Translations under genes and position numbers: made by a program | The notes under the pieces: model-generated | What the model saw: only the letters and a program-made list of their open reading frames with translations | Databases searched by the model: none | What the model was told of the DNA's origin: nothing | Assembly: GCA_001784275.1 (NCBI GenBank) | Contig: MFQB01000048.1 | Span: 3,689-16,380 of the forward strand | DNA: 12,692 nucleotides | Origin: Candidatus Magasanikbacteria bacterium RIFCSPHIGHO2_02_FULL_47_14 | GTDB taxonomy: Bacteria > Patescibacteriota > Patescibacteriia > Magasanikbacterales > UBA922 | Direction: 5' to 3' | Part shown: one piece after another, positions 6,159-12,692 of the stretch | Layout: each line of letters starts with the position of its first letter | Position numbering within the stretch: position 1 is the first letter of the stretch

Positions 6159-7062
6159 ACTGACAGGCTGGAGAATGTTTATGTAAAAATGATATGAGGT
6201 CTTTGTTAAATTGATCAGGCTGTTCCAGCATCGGAACGTGTCCTGTATTATACGCGATAATTGACGCTTTTGGTAGGAGCGTACGGCATCGCGGTTCATG
6301 CGCGAGGTAAGAAACAACCGGGTCGAAAACCCCAAAGACGATACACGTTGGTATCTGAGTATCAGTTATATCTGACTGAAATACCAGTTCCTTTCTCATT
6401 TTTAAACCGGACAACAGTGAATGGATAAATAAAAACGGATGTGAAAGTATGCCCCGATGCATACTTTCATGAACATACTCAGAAAAAACTCTGTCACATG
6501 CTTCTTTACGGTAACAAGCATCCAACAAAAATTTGTGTATGTTCTCCACATGTGGTTTTAAAACCGTTCGAGAGAGCAGCCAGGCAACTGGGTATACTCC
6601 CAACATTCGTTGGTGAAGTGGCATATCTGAAGAAAAACCAACCGGGCTGGATAGTGCACAACAGCGTACAAGATCAGGTTGCTCAGATGCAATTTTTAAG
6701 GCAACCCAACCACCAAATGAATGCCCCACTAAAGCGACGTCGTCTACTGAGTATTGTCTTTGAATGTATCGTATAAATTCTTCTACAACGGGAACTGACT
6801 GCGAAACGATATCTGTCTCGTGGTAGTTAATCTTTGTTGAACCTCCTGTCCCGGGCAGGTCAACAGCAATAACTGTAAAAAATGGCGCGCATGCGACAAG
6901 AGTTTTATACCATTGTCCCCAGCCGATATTTGCACCATGCAAAAAAAGAGCAACAGGCCCCTTGCCGGCAGTGACATAATTTAATGTATATCCTAAAATT
7001 GTCACCTGCTCCAAACGGACGTCAATGCCCATTACCTCTATAAGTTGCTTTTCTTTCGTCAT
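6142..7062 (-). CDS. Alpha/beta hydrolase
   Basis: This is a 306-residue serine hydrolase of the alpha/beta fold. Visible landmarks are the oxyanion-hole stretch LFLHGANIGWG (39-49), DLPGTGGS (68-75), the nucleophile elbow GHSFGG with Ser115, the acid Asp247 in VFGVFDPVV, and the base His275 in NTGHVPMLEQPDQFN. A helical cap of about 85 residues (145-230) lies between core strands. No signal peptide is seen, so it is cytoplasmic. The sequence does not separate an esterase, thioesterase, peptidase or C-C hydrolase role. Its ATG overlaps the TGA of the E1-like gene in an ATGA, a classic sign of translational coupling. It may therefore act in the same pathway, for instance releasing or trimming the product (inference). 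Confidence 0.85.
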   Translation of the reverse strand: MTKEKQLIEVMGIDVRLEQVTILGYTLNYVTAGKGPVALFLHGANIGWGQWYKTLVACAPFFTVIAVDLPGTGGSTKINYHETDIVSQSVPVVEEFIRYIQRQYSVDDVALVGHSFGGWVALKIASEQPDLVRCCALSSPVGFSSDMPLHQRMLGVYPVAWLLSRTVLKPHVENIHKFLLDACYRKEACDRVFSEYVHESMHRGILSHPFLFIHSLLSGLKMRKELVFQSDITDTQIPTCIVFGVFDPVVSYLAHEPRCRTLLPKASIIAYNTGHVPMLEQPDQFNKDLISFLHKHSPACQYGVSY

Positions 7063-8141
7063 GTATGAGTCTGAGAAAAAAAGTCGCTGAATCGGATAAG
7101 CGTTCTCCCGCTTTCTCGTGTCTTGTCCAAAAAAATATCTCGAACGACAGTGGCTGCAATGCCTCCTGCCACGCTCACGGTGCTCATAAGCTGCGGTCTG
7201 CCCACGAGTTCGCTGCCAATTTTTTTGACAGATTCGATAGCGCGTTCCGGTACTGCATCTCGGCCAACGATTCGAACAGCGTACTCGTGTTTTTTCTCTT
7301 CAGATAGATTCGTAGTATCAACTTCCTCAATAACGTCGTCGAGTCTGCCGTGAAACAGGGGGCGCTCCGGCTCTAGATCGAATCGCTCGATATCCACCAA
7401 TACATCATCTCCCAAGCTGGTTACCATAAGAACGGGAATGCGTGCGGTACGTGCAATTTTTCGTAACTCTATTTTCATTGGAATGTCATCAATGGCATCT
7501 ATCCAGATGTCTGGCGCATCCGACTCCAACGAAATCTGACGCGCAGCTTCAGGAGTAAGGCGGCCTTCCAAAAAATTAAGATGGAGGTACGGATCAAACT
7601 CGTATAGTTGTTGCTTCAGAATATCAACTTTGGATGTTCCAATTTGATCAACTCTGGCAAACAGCCGATTCATGTTTGTACTATCCAGCGTGTCATACTC
7701 AGCCAACGTCATACTGCCGGCCGCGCCTGTCATAGCGACAACTCTGGCAATCGTGCTGCCAATAGACAAGCCAACGATCCCCACCTTCTTCCGTGATAAC
7801 GTTTTGTACTCCTCAACAGTGATGAGGTCGCGGTTTCTATTTGTACGAAGAGCACAATACTCATCTTCTCCAATCATGTGTACAAACCGACGAGACCACG
7901 GATAATACACCCAACTTCCTCTGAGATCTTGGTTTGTTATATGTTCCGAGACGTAGGCCTGTCTCTGCATTTCGTAATCAGATGTGTGAAGAAATTGTGG
8001 ATGAGAAATATCAAAATATTCGCCCAGTTGTTTTTTATATATATCTGTTACTTCCTGAATGTCATGGGCAGCACTAAAAGACTGAAGGTCGGATGACGTA
8101 TACTCGCCTTCTCGAAAAATGTGCGGTTTGTGAATACTCAT
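7059..8141 (-). CDS. E1-like adenylating enzyme (ThiF/MoeB fold), Rv1355c-type N-terminal half
   Basis: This protein has about 360 residues. The first ~115 form a helical/unknown extension ending in RGSWVYYPWSRRFVHMIG and RTNRNRDLITVEEY, which I recall as characteristic of Rv1355c-like proteins. The E1 nucleotide-binding domain follows: KVGIVGLSIGSTIA (121-134), acidic strand end AEYDTLD (149-155), NMNRL with the Arg finger R161, GTSKVDIL with Lys173, and DIWIDAIDDIPMK. The only cysteine I find is Cys98, outside the catalytic region, and there is no CxxC zinc pair. It therefore probably adenylates a carboxylate without a thioester step, somewhat like TcdA. The start is taken as the ATG at 8141, preceded by AAGAAGAG at 6-base spacing; an ATG at 8147 is also possible. 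Its TGA overlaps the next start. Confidence 0.85.
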   Translation of the reverse strand: MSIHKPHIFREGEYTSSDLQSFSAAHDIQEVTDIYKKQLGEYFDISHPQFLHTSDYEMQRQAYVSEHITNQDLRGSWVYYPWSRRFVHMIGEDEYCALRTNRNRDLITVEEYKTLSRKKVGIVGLSIGSTIARVVAMTGAAGSMTLAEYDTLDSTNMNRLFARVDQIGTSKVDILKQQLYEFDPYLHLNFLEGRLTPEAARQISLESDAPDIWIDAIDDIPMKIELRKIARTARIPVLMVTSLGDDVLVDIERFDLEPERPLFHGRLDDVIEEVDTTNLSEEKKHEYAVRIVGRDAVPERAIESVKKIGSELVGRPQLMSTVSVAGGIAATVVRDIFLDKTRESGRTLIRFSDFFSQTHT

Positions 8142-8153
8142 ACGCATCTCTTC

Positions 8154-9668
8154 TTATGCCTTTTGAACCCAGTGTTGTTTCGTGCCCGGAGCAAAAAATA
8201 GACGGTCTTCATACGGCCAAAACACCAAGTGCGGCATAACGCGTTGTGGCACTTCGCTATACGTCTTGGCATACTCTGAACTTTCTCGCAGCAACGACGT
8301 GACAATCTGCTCTTGCATGGACGCTTCCAACAGCTGCGAAATGTGTGCGCCGGGCCGCAATTCTATATTTATCTCCAAATACTGGTTTTGACCGGCATCA
8401 TATTTGGTAATCATTGTGAATTTTCCAGTAATGTGTTGGCTGAATGCCACGTGCTGCAGCGCTTTACGAATCGTCTCTGGATATATTTGAAACGCATACA
8501 GACTCACAGAAAAGTCACTTCGTTCATACACAAACACACAGGGAAGTTGCATGATACTATTACTCAAACCGCGAGTTGTGGCAGCTTTTTCAAGGTCAAT
8601 GTTCTGCTCTCGAAATAGAGAGTGCACCTCATGAAGCGGTTTGACTCCACCGTGATCTTTGAGATCGTACCGGACAAGTGGCAACCCGCTATTTGCCGTA
8701 CACACCAGTCCGCCTTGCTGTTCTTCGAAATGAAATAACTCGGGAATAAACTGACAGAACGTCGGCAGCTTCGTCGTTTGCCCAAACAAACTTTCAAACA
8801 GCGGCACTCGATCAACTGCAATACGTCGAGCCAAAATCGTCAGCGGCGTCTCATGTGCCATTGTGCCCAAGTCCACTGTCCCATAGTGATTCAGAGTCCC
8901 TCGGTAGAGGTCCTGCAACCCCGCACGCTGGGCAACGTAGTCACGAAACGACTCCGTGAATCCTTCTGCTGAAAAAATAAAACCAAGTGGATACTGCGAC
9001 CAGTCCAAACCTTGTTGAATACCATCATCAAGAGCATCCTTTAAGAAAGGCCCATAACACCCGATAAGTACCTGGTCAAAATGAGACCCCAGACGACGAA
9101 CCGTTTTAATAATCTCGGCTTTTTGCGTTCCGGTAGTAATGATACTGAGTGGGTATTTCCCTCGTTCAGCCACCATACGTATGGCCTCGTAGGTAAACAC
9201 CCCGCCGATCCACGGACCCATCGGGAACGCATCTATATAGAGGGTCGAACGTCTGTGAATTTGAAAGTTTTCTCGCAGATATAATTCTGCCATCAACGCG
9301 TACTGGTGATCTTGTCGTTTTGTTCTTGGAAAATAAAACGGTTCGCCGGTCGAGCCTGAGGTAGTTGAGATAGTCCAACGATTTTCTTTAAACTTTCCCT
9401 TCCAACATAATGCCTCAAGCGGGTAAGCGCGCAGATAGTTGTCTTTATTCAATGTGGGAAGTTGATGAAAATCTTGTATGGTCTGAACACTCTCTGGACG
9501 GATGCCTTGTTGTAACAAAAAATCCTTATATGCCGGAACATACTCTGCAGCAGCATGAAATAAAGAAAGCGCGAATATATCGCCCCTCTCTTGCCAGTAT
9601 GCCTCGCTTTTTGTTTTCAACATCTCTGAAAAACGAAGCGGGTCATTGTAGACACTAGTTGAGAACAT
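8154..9668 (-). CDS. PaaK/CapK-type adenylate-forming enzyme (phenylacetate-CoA ligase family)
   Basis: Family members adenylate a carboxylate and usually pass it to CoA or an amine. The ATP-binding loop STTSGSTGEPFYFPRTKRQ, the aromatic-box motif NHYGTVDLGTMAHE, PLVRYDLKDHGG, and the hinge-like RSDFSVSLYAFQIYPETI are all recognisable and in family order. A terminal PGTKQHWV holds a lysine where the catalytic lysine of the mobile C-terminal domain is expected. Length is about 504 residues from the ATG at 9668, which I prefer because it overlaps the dehydrogenase gene by only 14 bases. An ATG at 9716 would add 16 residues and extend the overlap; neither has a Shine-Dalgarno sequence. At about 500 residues it is longer than classical PaaK (~430) and closer to CapK/coenzyme F synthetase-like members. 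Whether CoA is the acceptor is unknown. Confidence 0.85.
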   Translation of the reverse strand: MFSTSVYNDPLRFSEMLKTKSEAYWQERGDIFALSLFHAAAEYVPAYKDFLLQQGIRPESVQTIQDFHQLPTLNKDNYLRAYPLEALCWKGKFKENRWTISTTSGSTGEPFYFPRTKRQDHQYALMAELYLRENFQIHRRSTLYIDAFPMGPWIGGVFTYEAIRMVAERGKYPLSIITTGTQKAEIIKTVRRLGSHFDQVLIGCYGPFLKDALDDGIQQGLDWSQYPLGFIFSAEGFTESFRDYVAQRAGLQDLYRGTLNHYGTVDLGTMAHETPLTILARRIAVDRVPLFESLFGQTTKLPTFCQFIPELFHFEEQQGGLVCTANSGLPLVRYDLKDHGGVKPLHEVHSLFREQNIDLEKAATTRGLSNSIMQLPCVFVYERSDFSVSLYAFQIYPETIRKALQHVAFSQHITGKFTMITKYDAGQNQYLEINIELRPGAHISQLLEASMQEQIVTSLLRESSEYAKTYSEVPQRVMPHLVFWPYEDRLFFAPGTKQHWVQKA

Positions 9669-10743
9669 ATGTTGGTGTGAAAACTGATCCGTACAGACGT
9701 TCTTGCATAACTTCATCAGCGACTACAGATGGGGGCATGTGTGAATCTCGTCGACGAGTAAATATATCTTCCAAGAGTGCAGTCATGTCATGCAACTTCT
9801 CTTCAATCCTGTCAGCGTCAGCGGTGTGGTACTGAAACTCATCCACGACACTCGCAAGCCCGCCGAGGTTAATAACATAGTCCGGTGCATATAAAATATT
9901 TCTTTGATTCAACTCCTGTGCAGACAACTCGTCACAGAGCTGGTTGTTTGCAGAACCTGCAACCGCTCGACATTGCAATAAAGGGATCGTATCATGATTC
10001 AACACTCCTCCCAAAGCGCAGGGGCAAAACACATCAACCTTCGCCTCATATATATCTTGGGGCTCACAAATAGCAGCCAGCGGAAACTCATTGCGTAGTT
10101 CTTCTCTACGTTGCGGGTTGGTATCTGTAATAATTAAATCAGCACCTGCATCTTTCAACATATGAAGGAGCGCCATACCTGTTTTGCCCGCGCCCTGCAC
10201 TGCAAAGTGCCGTCCTCGTATTTCTCTTGACCCAAAAACTTCTTGGAGAGTTATTTCGATGCCCAAAAAAACCCCACGAGCTGTAAAAAAAGCAGGATCT
10301 ACATTCTTTCCAATAACATATGATGTATGGTGTGACATGTCCTGTACGTCTTCATTTGTCACCCCAACGTCCGTGCCGGTAATGAACTGGCCCTGAAGAG
10401 ACTCCACTGCCTTGGCGTACCGCTCAAATATCTCTTTTCGATGCTCGGCCGCTTTTTCTGTGTACATGATCACTGCCTTTGCACCGGTATATGGGAGATC
10501 TGCCGCCGCTCCTTTATATGACATAAGACGCGAGAGGCGGAGGGCATCGCGCAAAGCTTCTTCTTCTGAAGAGTACTGCCAAAAACGTGTCGCGCCAAAA
10601 CCCGGAACATTATATCTGGCTTTATGTACGGCAACAAAAGCAGTAAGACCAATTTCGGGATCACGTATTTCAAAGACGACATGCTGAGGTGTGTATTCAG
10701 GACAATGGGAAAGTTGCATTTGTGACATTTTTTCAACACGCAT
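9655..10743 (-). CDS. Glu/Leu/Phe/Val-family amino-acid dehydrogenase (leucine dehydrogenase-like)
   Basis: This is a 362-residue enzyme of the family that interconverts L-amino acids and 2-oxo acids with NAD. The substrate lysine region RLMSYKGAAADLPYTGAKAV contains both conserved lysines (K77, K89), although the usual 'GLNLGGGK' has become 'DLPYTGAK', a change near the substrate pocket. The catalytic Asp125 is in ITGTDVGVTNEDV. The Rossmann motif is VQGAGKTGM (182-190), with Asp207 ending the second strand, favouring NAD. PCALGGVLNHDTIP, AGSANNQL and APDYVINLGGLASV follow as in leucine and phenylalanine dehydrogenases. The ATG at 10743 lies 2 bases after the nitroreductase stop. Substrate choice among Leu, Phe, Val, Trp and similar amino acids cannot be read here. 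Confidence 0.9.
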   Translation of the reverse strand: MRVEKMSQMQLSHCPEYTPQHVVFEIRDPEIGLTAFVAVHKARYNVPGFGATRFWQYSSEEEALRDALRLSRLMSYKGAAADLPYTGAKAVIMYTEKAAEHRKEIFERYAKAVESLQGQFITGTDVGVTNEDVQDMSHHTSYVIGKNVDPAFFTARGVFLGIEITLQEVFGSREIRGRHFAVQGAGKTGMALLHMLKDAGADLIITDTNPQRREELRNEFPLAAICEPQDIYEAKVDVFCPCALGGVLNHDTIPLLQCRAVAGSANNQLCDELSAQELNQRNILYAPDYVINLGGLASVVDEFQYHTADADRIEEKLHDMTALLEDIFTRRRDSHMPPSVVADEVMQERLYGSVFTPTYVLN

Positions 10744-10745
10744 AC

Positions 10746-11771
10746 TTATTTCAACACGAGGTCAACCGAAAGACGTGGGGTAAACTTTCGATGGTTTGTC
10801 AGTGGAACCCCGCAGGTAAATAGAAACTGCGGCCGGCCACGCAACTCAAGCGTCTGCGCAAGTTCTTGCGACATATTATCCATTTCAATGGCAGCAACAT
10901 AAATTGAAGTCGCCAGGTCGTGGGCATAACATTCGAGCATAACCCGTTCTGCCAAACGACCAACCTGGAGCCAAGTTTCCGGACTATCCGTGTCACTTTC
11001 AATAACACACACTGCAGGGGCTGTCAGGATACTTTCAGTATTTTTTCGTACCAGCACCTTTGCCAGAGAGCAGTATCTCATAAGAAAGGGGGCAATGAAA
11101 GACGGTAACAATGGCAGTCCAACGGCATACCCCGGAATGCCATCCTGTTTTTTACTCAGGTTTGTGCGAAACCACTGGGCAAATTCTTTTCGAAATAAAG
11201 GTTTCGAGCGAGCAATTCGTATTCCTTTTGCTGTAAGTTCAGCCACGTTTTTGATATCTGTGGAGTTTTGTACTACTTGAAGTCTGACCCCCTGCTCAGT
11301 ATATTTCTGAGCTATGTCCTCTATTCTCTTTAGAGTTGCCTCATGGATGTTTGTTCTCTCAAATAGTCCGCGCGCGTTATATCGTTTTAATATGCTTTCA
11401 CACAGGGAACGATACTCTTCCTGGTGTGCGGCCGCGCGGTCGTACAAAAATACTTCCGCGACAAAATTTTCTTTCATGTGCAGACGGACTTCTTTATACA
11501 TTCCATAATACTGGGCAGCAACAACAAAATTCTCCAGTACACACCCGAGACTGATAAATAAGTCGCGTGAAGAAGGATCTGCTTCTTTCAGTTGCTTTTT
11601 AGGTTCAAACCACAACCGGCAGGATTCTTGCGTAATAACAAATCGCCAAGGCTGACTATTGTGTGTCGATGGCGCTGTAACTGCAAGTTCAATAAGAAAA
11701 CGGACCCGATCTGCAAATGTCGTACATGTAAACATTCTCTTCAAGTCGATTTGACGTTTTACCACATTCAT
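10746..11771 (-). CDS. Acg-like nitroreductase-family flavin oxidoreductase
   Basis: This protein has about 341 residues. LAVTAPSTHNSQPWRFVI (positions ~29-46) is the FMN-binding signature of Acg-type nitroreductase homologues. ADPSSRDLFISLGCVLENFVVAA follows as in that group. A second half-domain contains TAPAVCVIES, a helix LQVGRLAERVMLECYAHDLA and RGRPQFLFTCGVP, and the C-terminal TPRLSVD resembles the usual 'PTPR' ending. It is also comparable to the C-terminal half of Rv1355c, whose other half is the E1-like protein encoded here. The frame extends to a TTG at 11780; I prefer the ATG at 11771, and an ATG at 11735 is also possible. The gene is 35 bases downstream of argS. A flavin-dependent redox step, or only flavin storage as proposed for Acg, is likely. 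Confidence 0.82.
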   Translation of the reverse strand: MNVVKRQIDLKRMFTCTTFADRVRFLIELAVTAPSTHNSQPWRFVITQESCRLWFEPKKQLKEADPSSRDLFISLGCVLENFVVAAQYYGMYKEVRLHMKENFVAEVFLYDRAAAHQEEYRSLCESILKRYNARGLFERTNIHEATLKRIEDIAQKYTEQGVRLQVVQNSTDIKNVAELTAKGIRIARSKPLFRKEFAQWFRTNLSKKQDGIPGYAVGLPLLPSFIAPFLMRYCSLAKVLVRKNTESILTAPAVCVIESDTDSPETWLQVGRLAERVMLECYAHDLATSIYVAAIEMDNMSQELAQTLELRGRPQFLFTCGVPLTNHRKFTPRLSVDLVLK

Positions 11772-11806
11772 ACAAGTCAAGCGAAAAAGTATCCCCGCGC
11801 ACTCCT

Positions 11807-12692
11807 TTACATCTTTTCAACAGACGCAATACCAAGAAGAAATAGCCCACGCGTCATGACTGTGCGAACCGCTGAGAGAAGAGAGAGCCGAAACTGTTGC
11901 GTGGCTGCATCGGTGGATTGCAATACTGGAGAAGTTTCGTAAAATCGATTGAATGCTTGCGCCAGTCCAAATACATATCGCACTACTTTGGACGGGTCAT
12001 AAAATTCCGCGGCTTCTTTGGTAACAGCAGAGAACGACGCTAGTTGTGTCACCAGTTCTTTTTCCTGTGGATTTATATGTTGTGGAATCTGCAACGCCTC
12101 GGAAAGAGAGACCTCGCCTTTGCCTTTTTCCAGGATACTGTTGATACGAGCAATGATGTACAGCAAATATGGACCGCTCTCCCCCGCTGTACTAATAGAC
12201 TCTTTCACATCAAACATGACATCTTGCGAAACTCCCACACGCAAGATGGCATACTTCACTGCGGCGTCAGCGATGACGTCCACACGTTCTTTCGCAATCT
12301 CTCTTACGGCGTCTTCTATATCTGCCAACAAGTCAGTGGCAAGTATCACACGTCCGGTTCGCGAGCTCATCTTTCCGCCCTTTGTCTGGAGATATCCTCC
12401 GGGAAGATGTTTTTCTTTTCCGACAGTCTCAGGTGCAATTTGCTCCAGCGCCTTAAATACTACTTTAAAATATTCTGCCTGTTCCTTGCCAACAACATGG
12501 AGTACTAAATCCGGCTGGTGCTTGTGAAAACGTCGTTCCGAGAGCGCCAGGTCTTTTGCCTCGTAGGTCGGGTTGCCTTCACTTGAAATAAATACGCGAT
12601 CATGAAGACCGTACTCGCTCCCGGGGAAAATAACCGCCCCTTCACTTTCACGAAATACCCCTTGTGCTAAAAACTCTCTGACAATCTCCAGG
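11807..12692 (-). CDS. argS: Arginyl-tRNA synthetase, C-terminal part (5' end outside window)
   Basis: The frame is open from the window edge to a stop at 11807, giving 294 residues. It charges tRNA-Arg with arginine. The class I catalytic-core landmarks are clear: EGNPTYEAKDLALSERRF, VVGKEQAEYFKVVFKAL, then GGKMSSRTGRVILATDLL, which contains the KMSS nucleotide-binding signature (M at 12370). The end, from about YDPSKVVRYVFGLAQAFNRF onward, is the helical DALR-type anticodon-binding domain. An apparent start at 12370 is the Met of KMSS and not a real start. The HIGH motif and N-terminal domain lie beyond the right edge. As the first gene seen on the minus strand it may drive the whole downstream operon. 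Confidence 0.96.
   Translation of the reverse strand, partial: LEIVREFLAQGVFRESEGAVIFPGSEYGLHDRVFISSEGNPTYEAKDLALSERRFHKHQPDLVLHVVGKEQAEYFKVVFKALEQIAPETVGKEKHLPGGYLQTKGGKMSSRTGRVILATDLLADIEDAVREIAKERVDVIADAAVKYAILRVGVSQDVMFDVKESISTAGESGPYLLYIIARINSILEKGKGEVSLSEALQIPQHINPQEKELVTQLASFSAVTKEAAEFYDPSKVVRYVFGLAQAFNRFYETSPVLQSTDAATQQFRLSLLSAVRTVMTRGLFLLGIASVEKM

Noticed and set aside
6159..6335. N-terminal extension of the histidine kinase reading frame by 59 codons
   Set aside because: It lies wholly inside the hydrolase gene, carries no kinase feature, and a start at 6158 leads straight into the first membrane helix with a normal 17-base overlap.
6142..11806. Hidden precursor-peptide or carrier-protein gene inside the enzyme cassette
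   Set aside because: Gaps between genes are at most about 35 bases, and antisense frames look like shadows, so no room exists for a peptide substrate gene.
11807..12370. A separate 187-residue gene starting at the ATG at 12370
   Set aside because: That Met is the M of the KMSS motif of arginyl-tRNA synthetase; the frame continues upstream with conserved synthetase sequence.
1..12692. CRISPR arrays, insertion sequences, transposase genes, alternative genetic code
   Set aside because: No regularly spaced repeats or transposase motifs were seen, and TGA ends well-defined genes (for example at 7059-7061), so the standard bacterial code applies.

Overview
The window reads as two unequal parts. 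Bases 1 to about 440 are GC-rich DNA (60 to 68% G+C in the lines I counted by hand, nearly every codon ending in G or C). They carry the last ~130 codons of a plus-strand aldehyde dehydrogenase resembling the C-terminal half of ALDH16-type enzymes. From about 545 to the end the DNA is AT-richer (mid-40s % G+C where counted), every credible gene lies on the minus strand, and the proteins suggest a Candidate Phyla Radiation (Patescibacteria) genome, perhaps of the Uhrbacteria/Magasanikbacteria kind. That placement is inferred from gene types, compact overlapping genes and a tRNA gene with encoded CCA; it was not tested by phylogeny. TGA is used as a normal stop. The left end may be a chimeric contig join or a transferred fragment, and sequence alone cannot decide.

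Layout, in transcription order (right to left): the 3' part of argS; then a tightly packed block of five enzyme genes: an Acg-like nitroreductase, a leucine/phenylalanine-type amino-acid dehydrogenase, a PaaK/CapK-type adenylate-forming enzyme, an E1-like (ThiF/MoeB fold) enzyme of the Rv1355c type, and an alpha/beta hydrolase. A membrane histidine kinase overlaps the hydrolase. Behind a candidate internal promoter follow a bactofilin and a diacylglycerol-kinase-like protein with an altered nucleotide-binding motif. Next are tRNA-Leu(GAG) with its own strong promoter, a secreted beta-propeller/MopE-motif/Fn3-like protein with its own promoter and terminator, and a small four-helix membrane protein with paired cysteines. 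Between that gene's terminator and the GC-rich fragment lie three consecutive inverted repeats.

The most interesting part is the five-enzyme block at 6142-11771. Gaps of 2 and about 12 bases and overlaps of 4 and about 14 bases suggest co-expression and partial translational coupling. The chemistry implied (two separate adenylating enzymes, an amino-acid/2-oxo-acid dehydrogenase, a flavin oxidoreductase and a hydrolase) looks like a small specialised pathway for activating and modifying an amino-acid-derived carboxylate. No carrier protein or precursor peptide is visible. The E1-like and nitroreductase proteins correspond to the two halves of the fused mycobacterial protein Rv1355c. Substrate and product cannot be read from the sequence.
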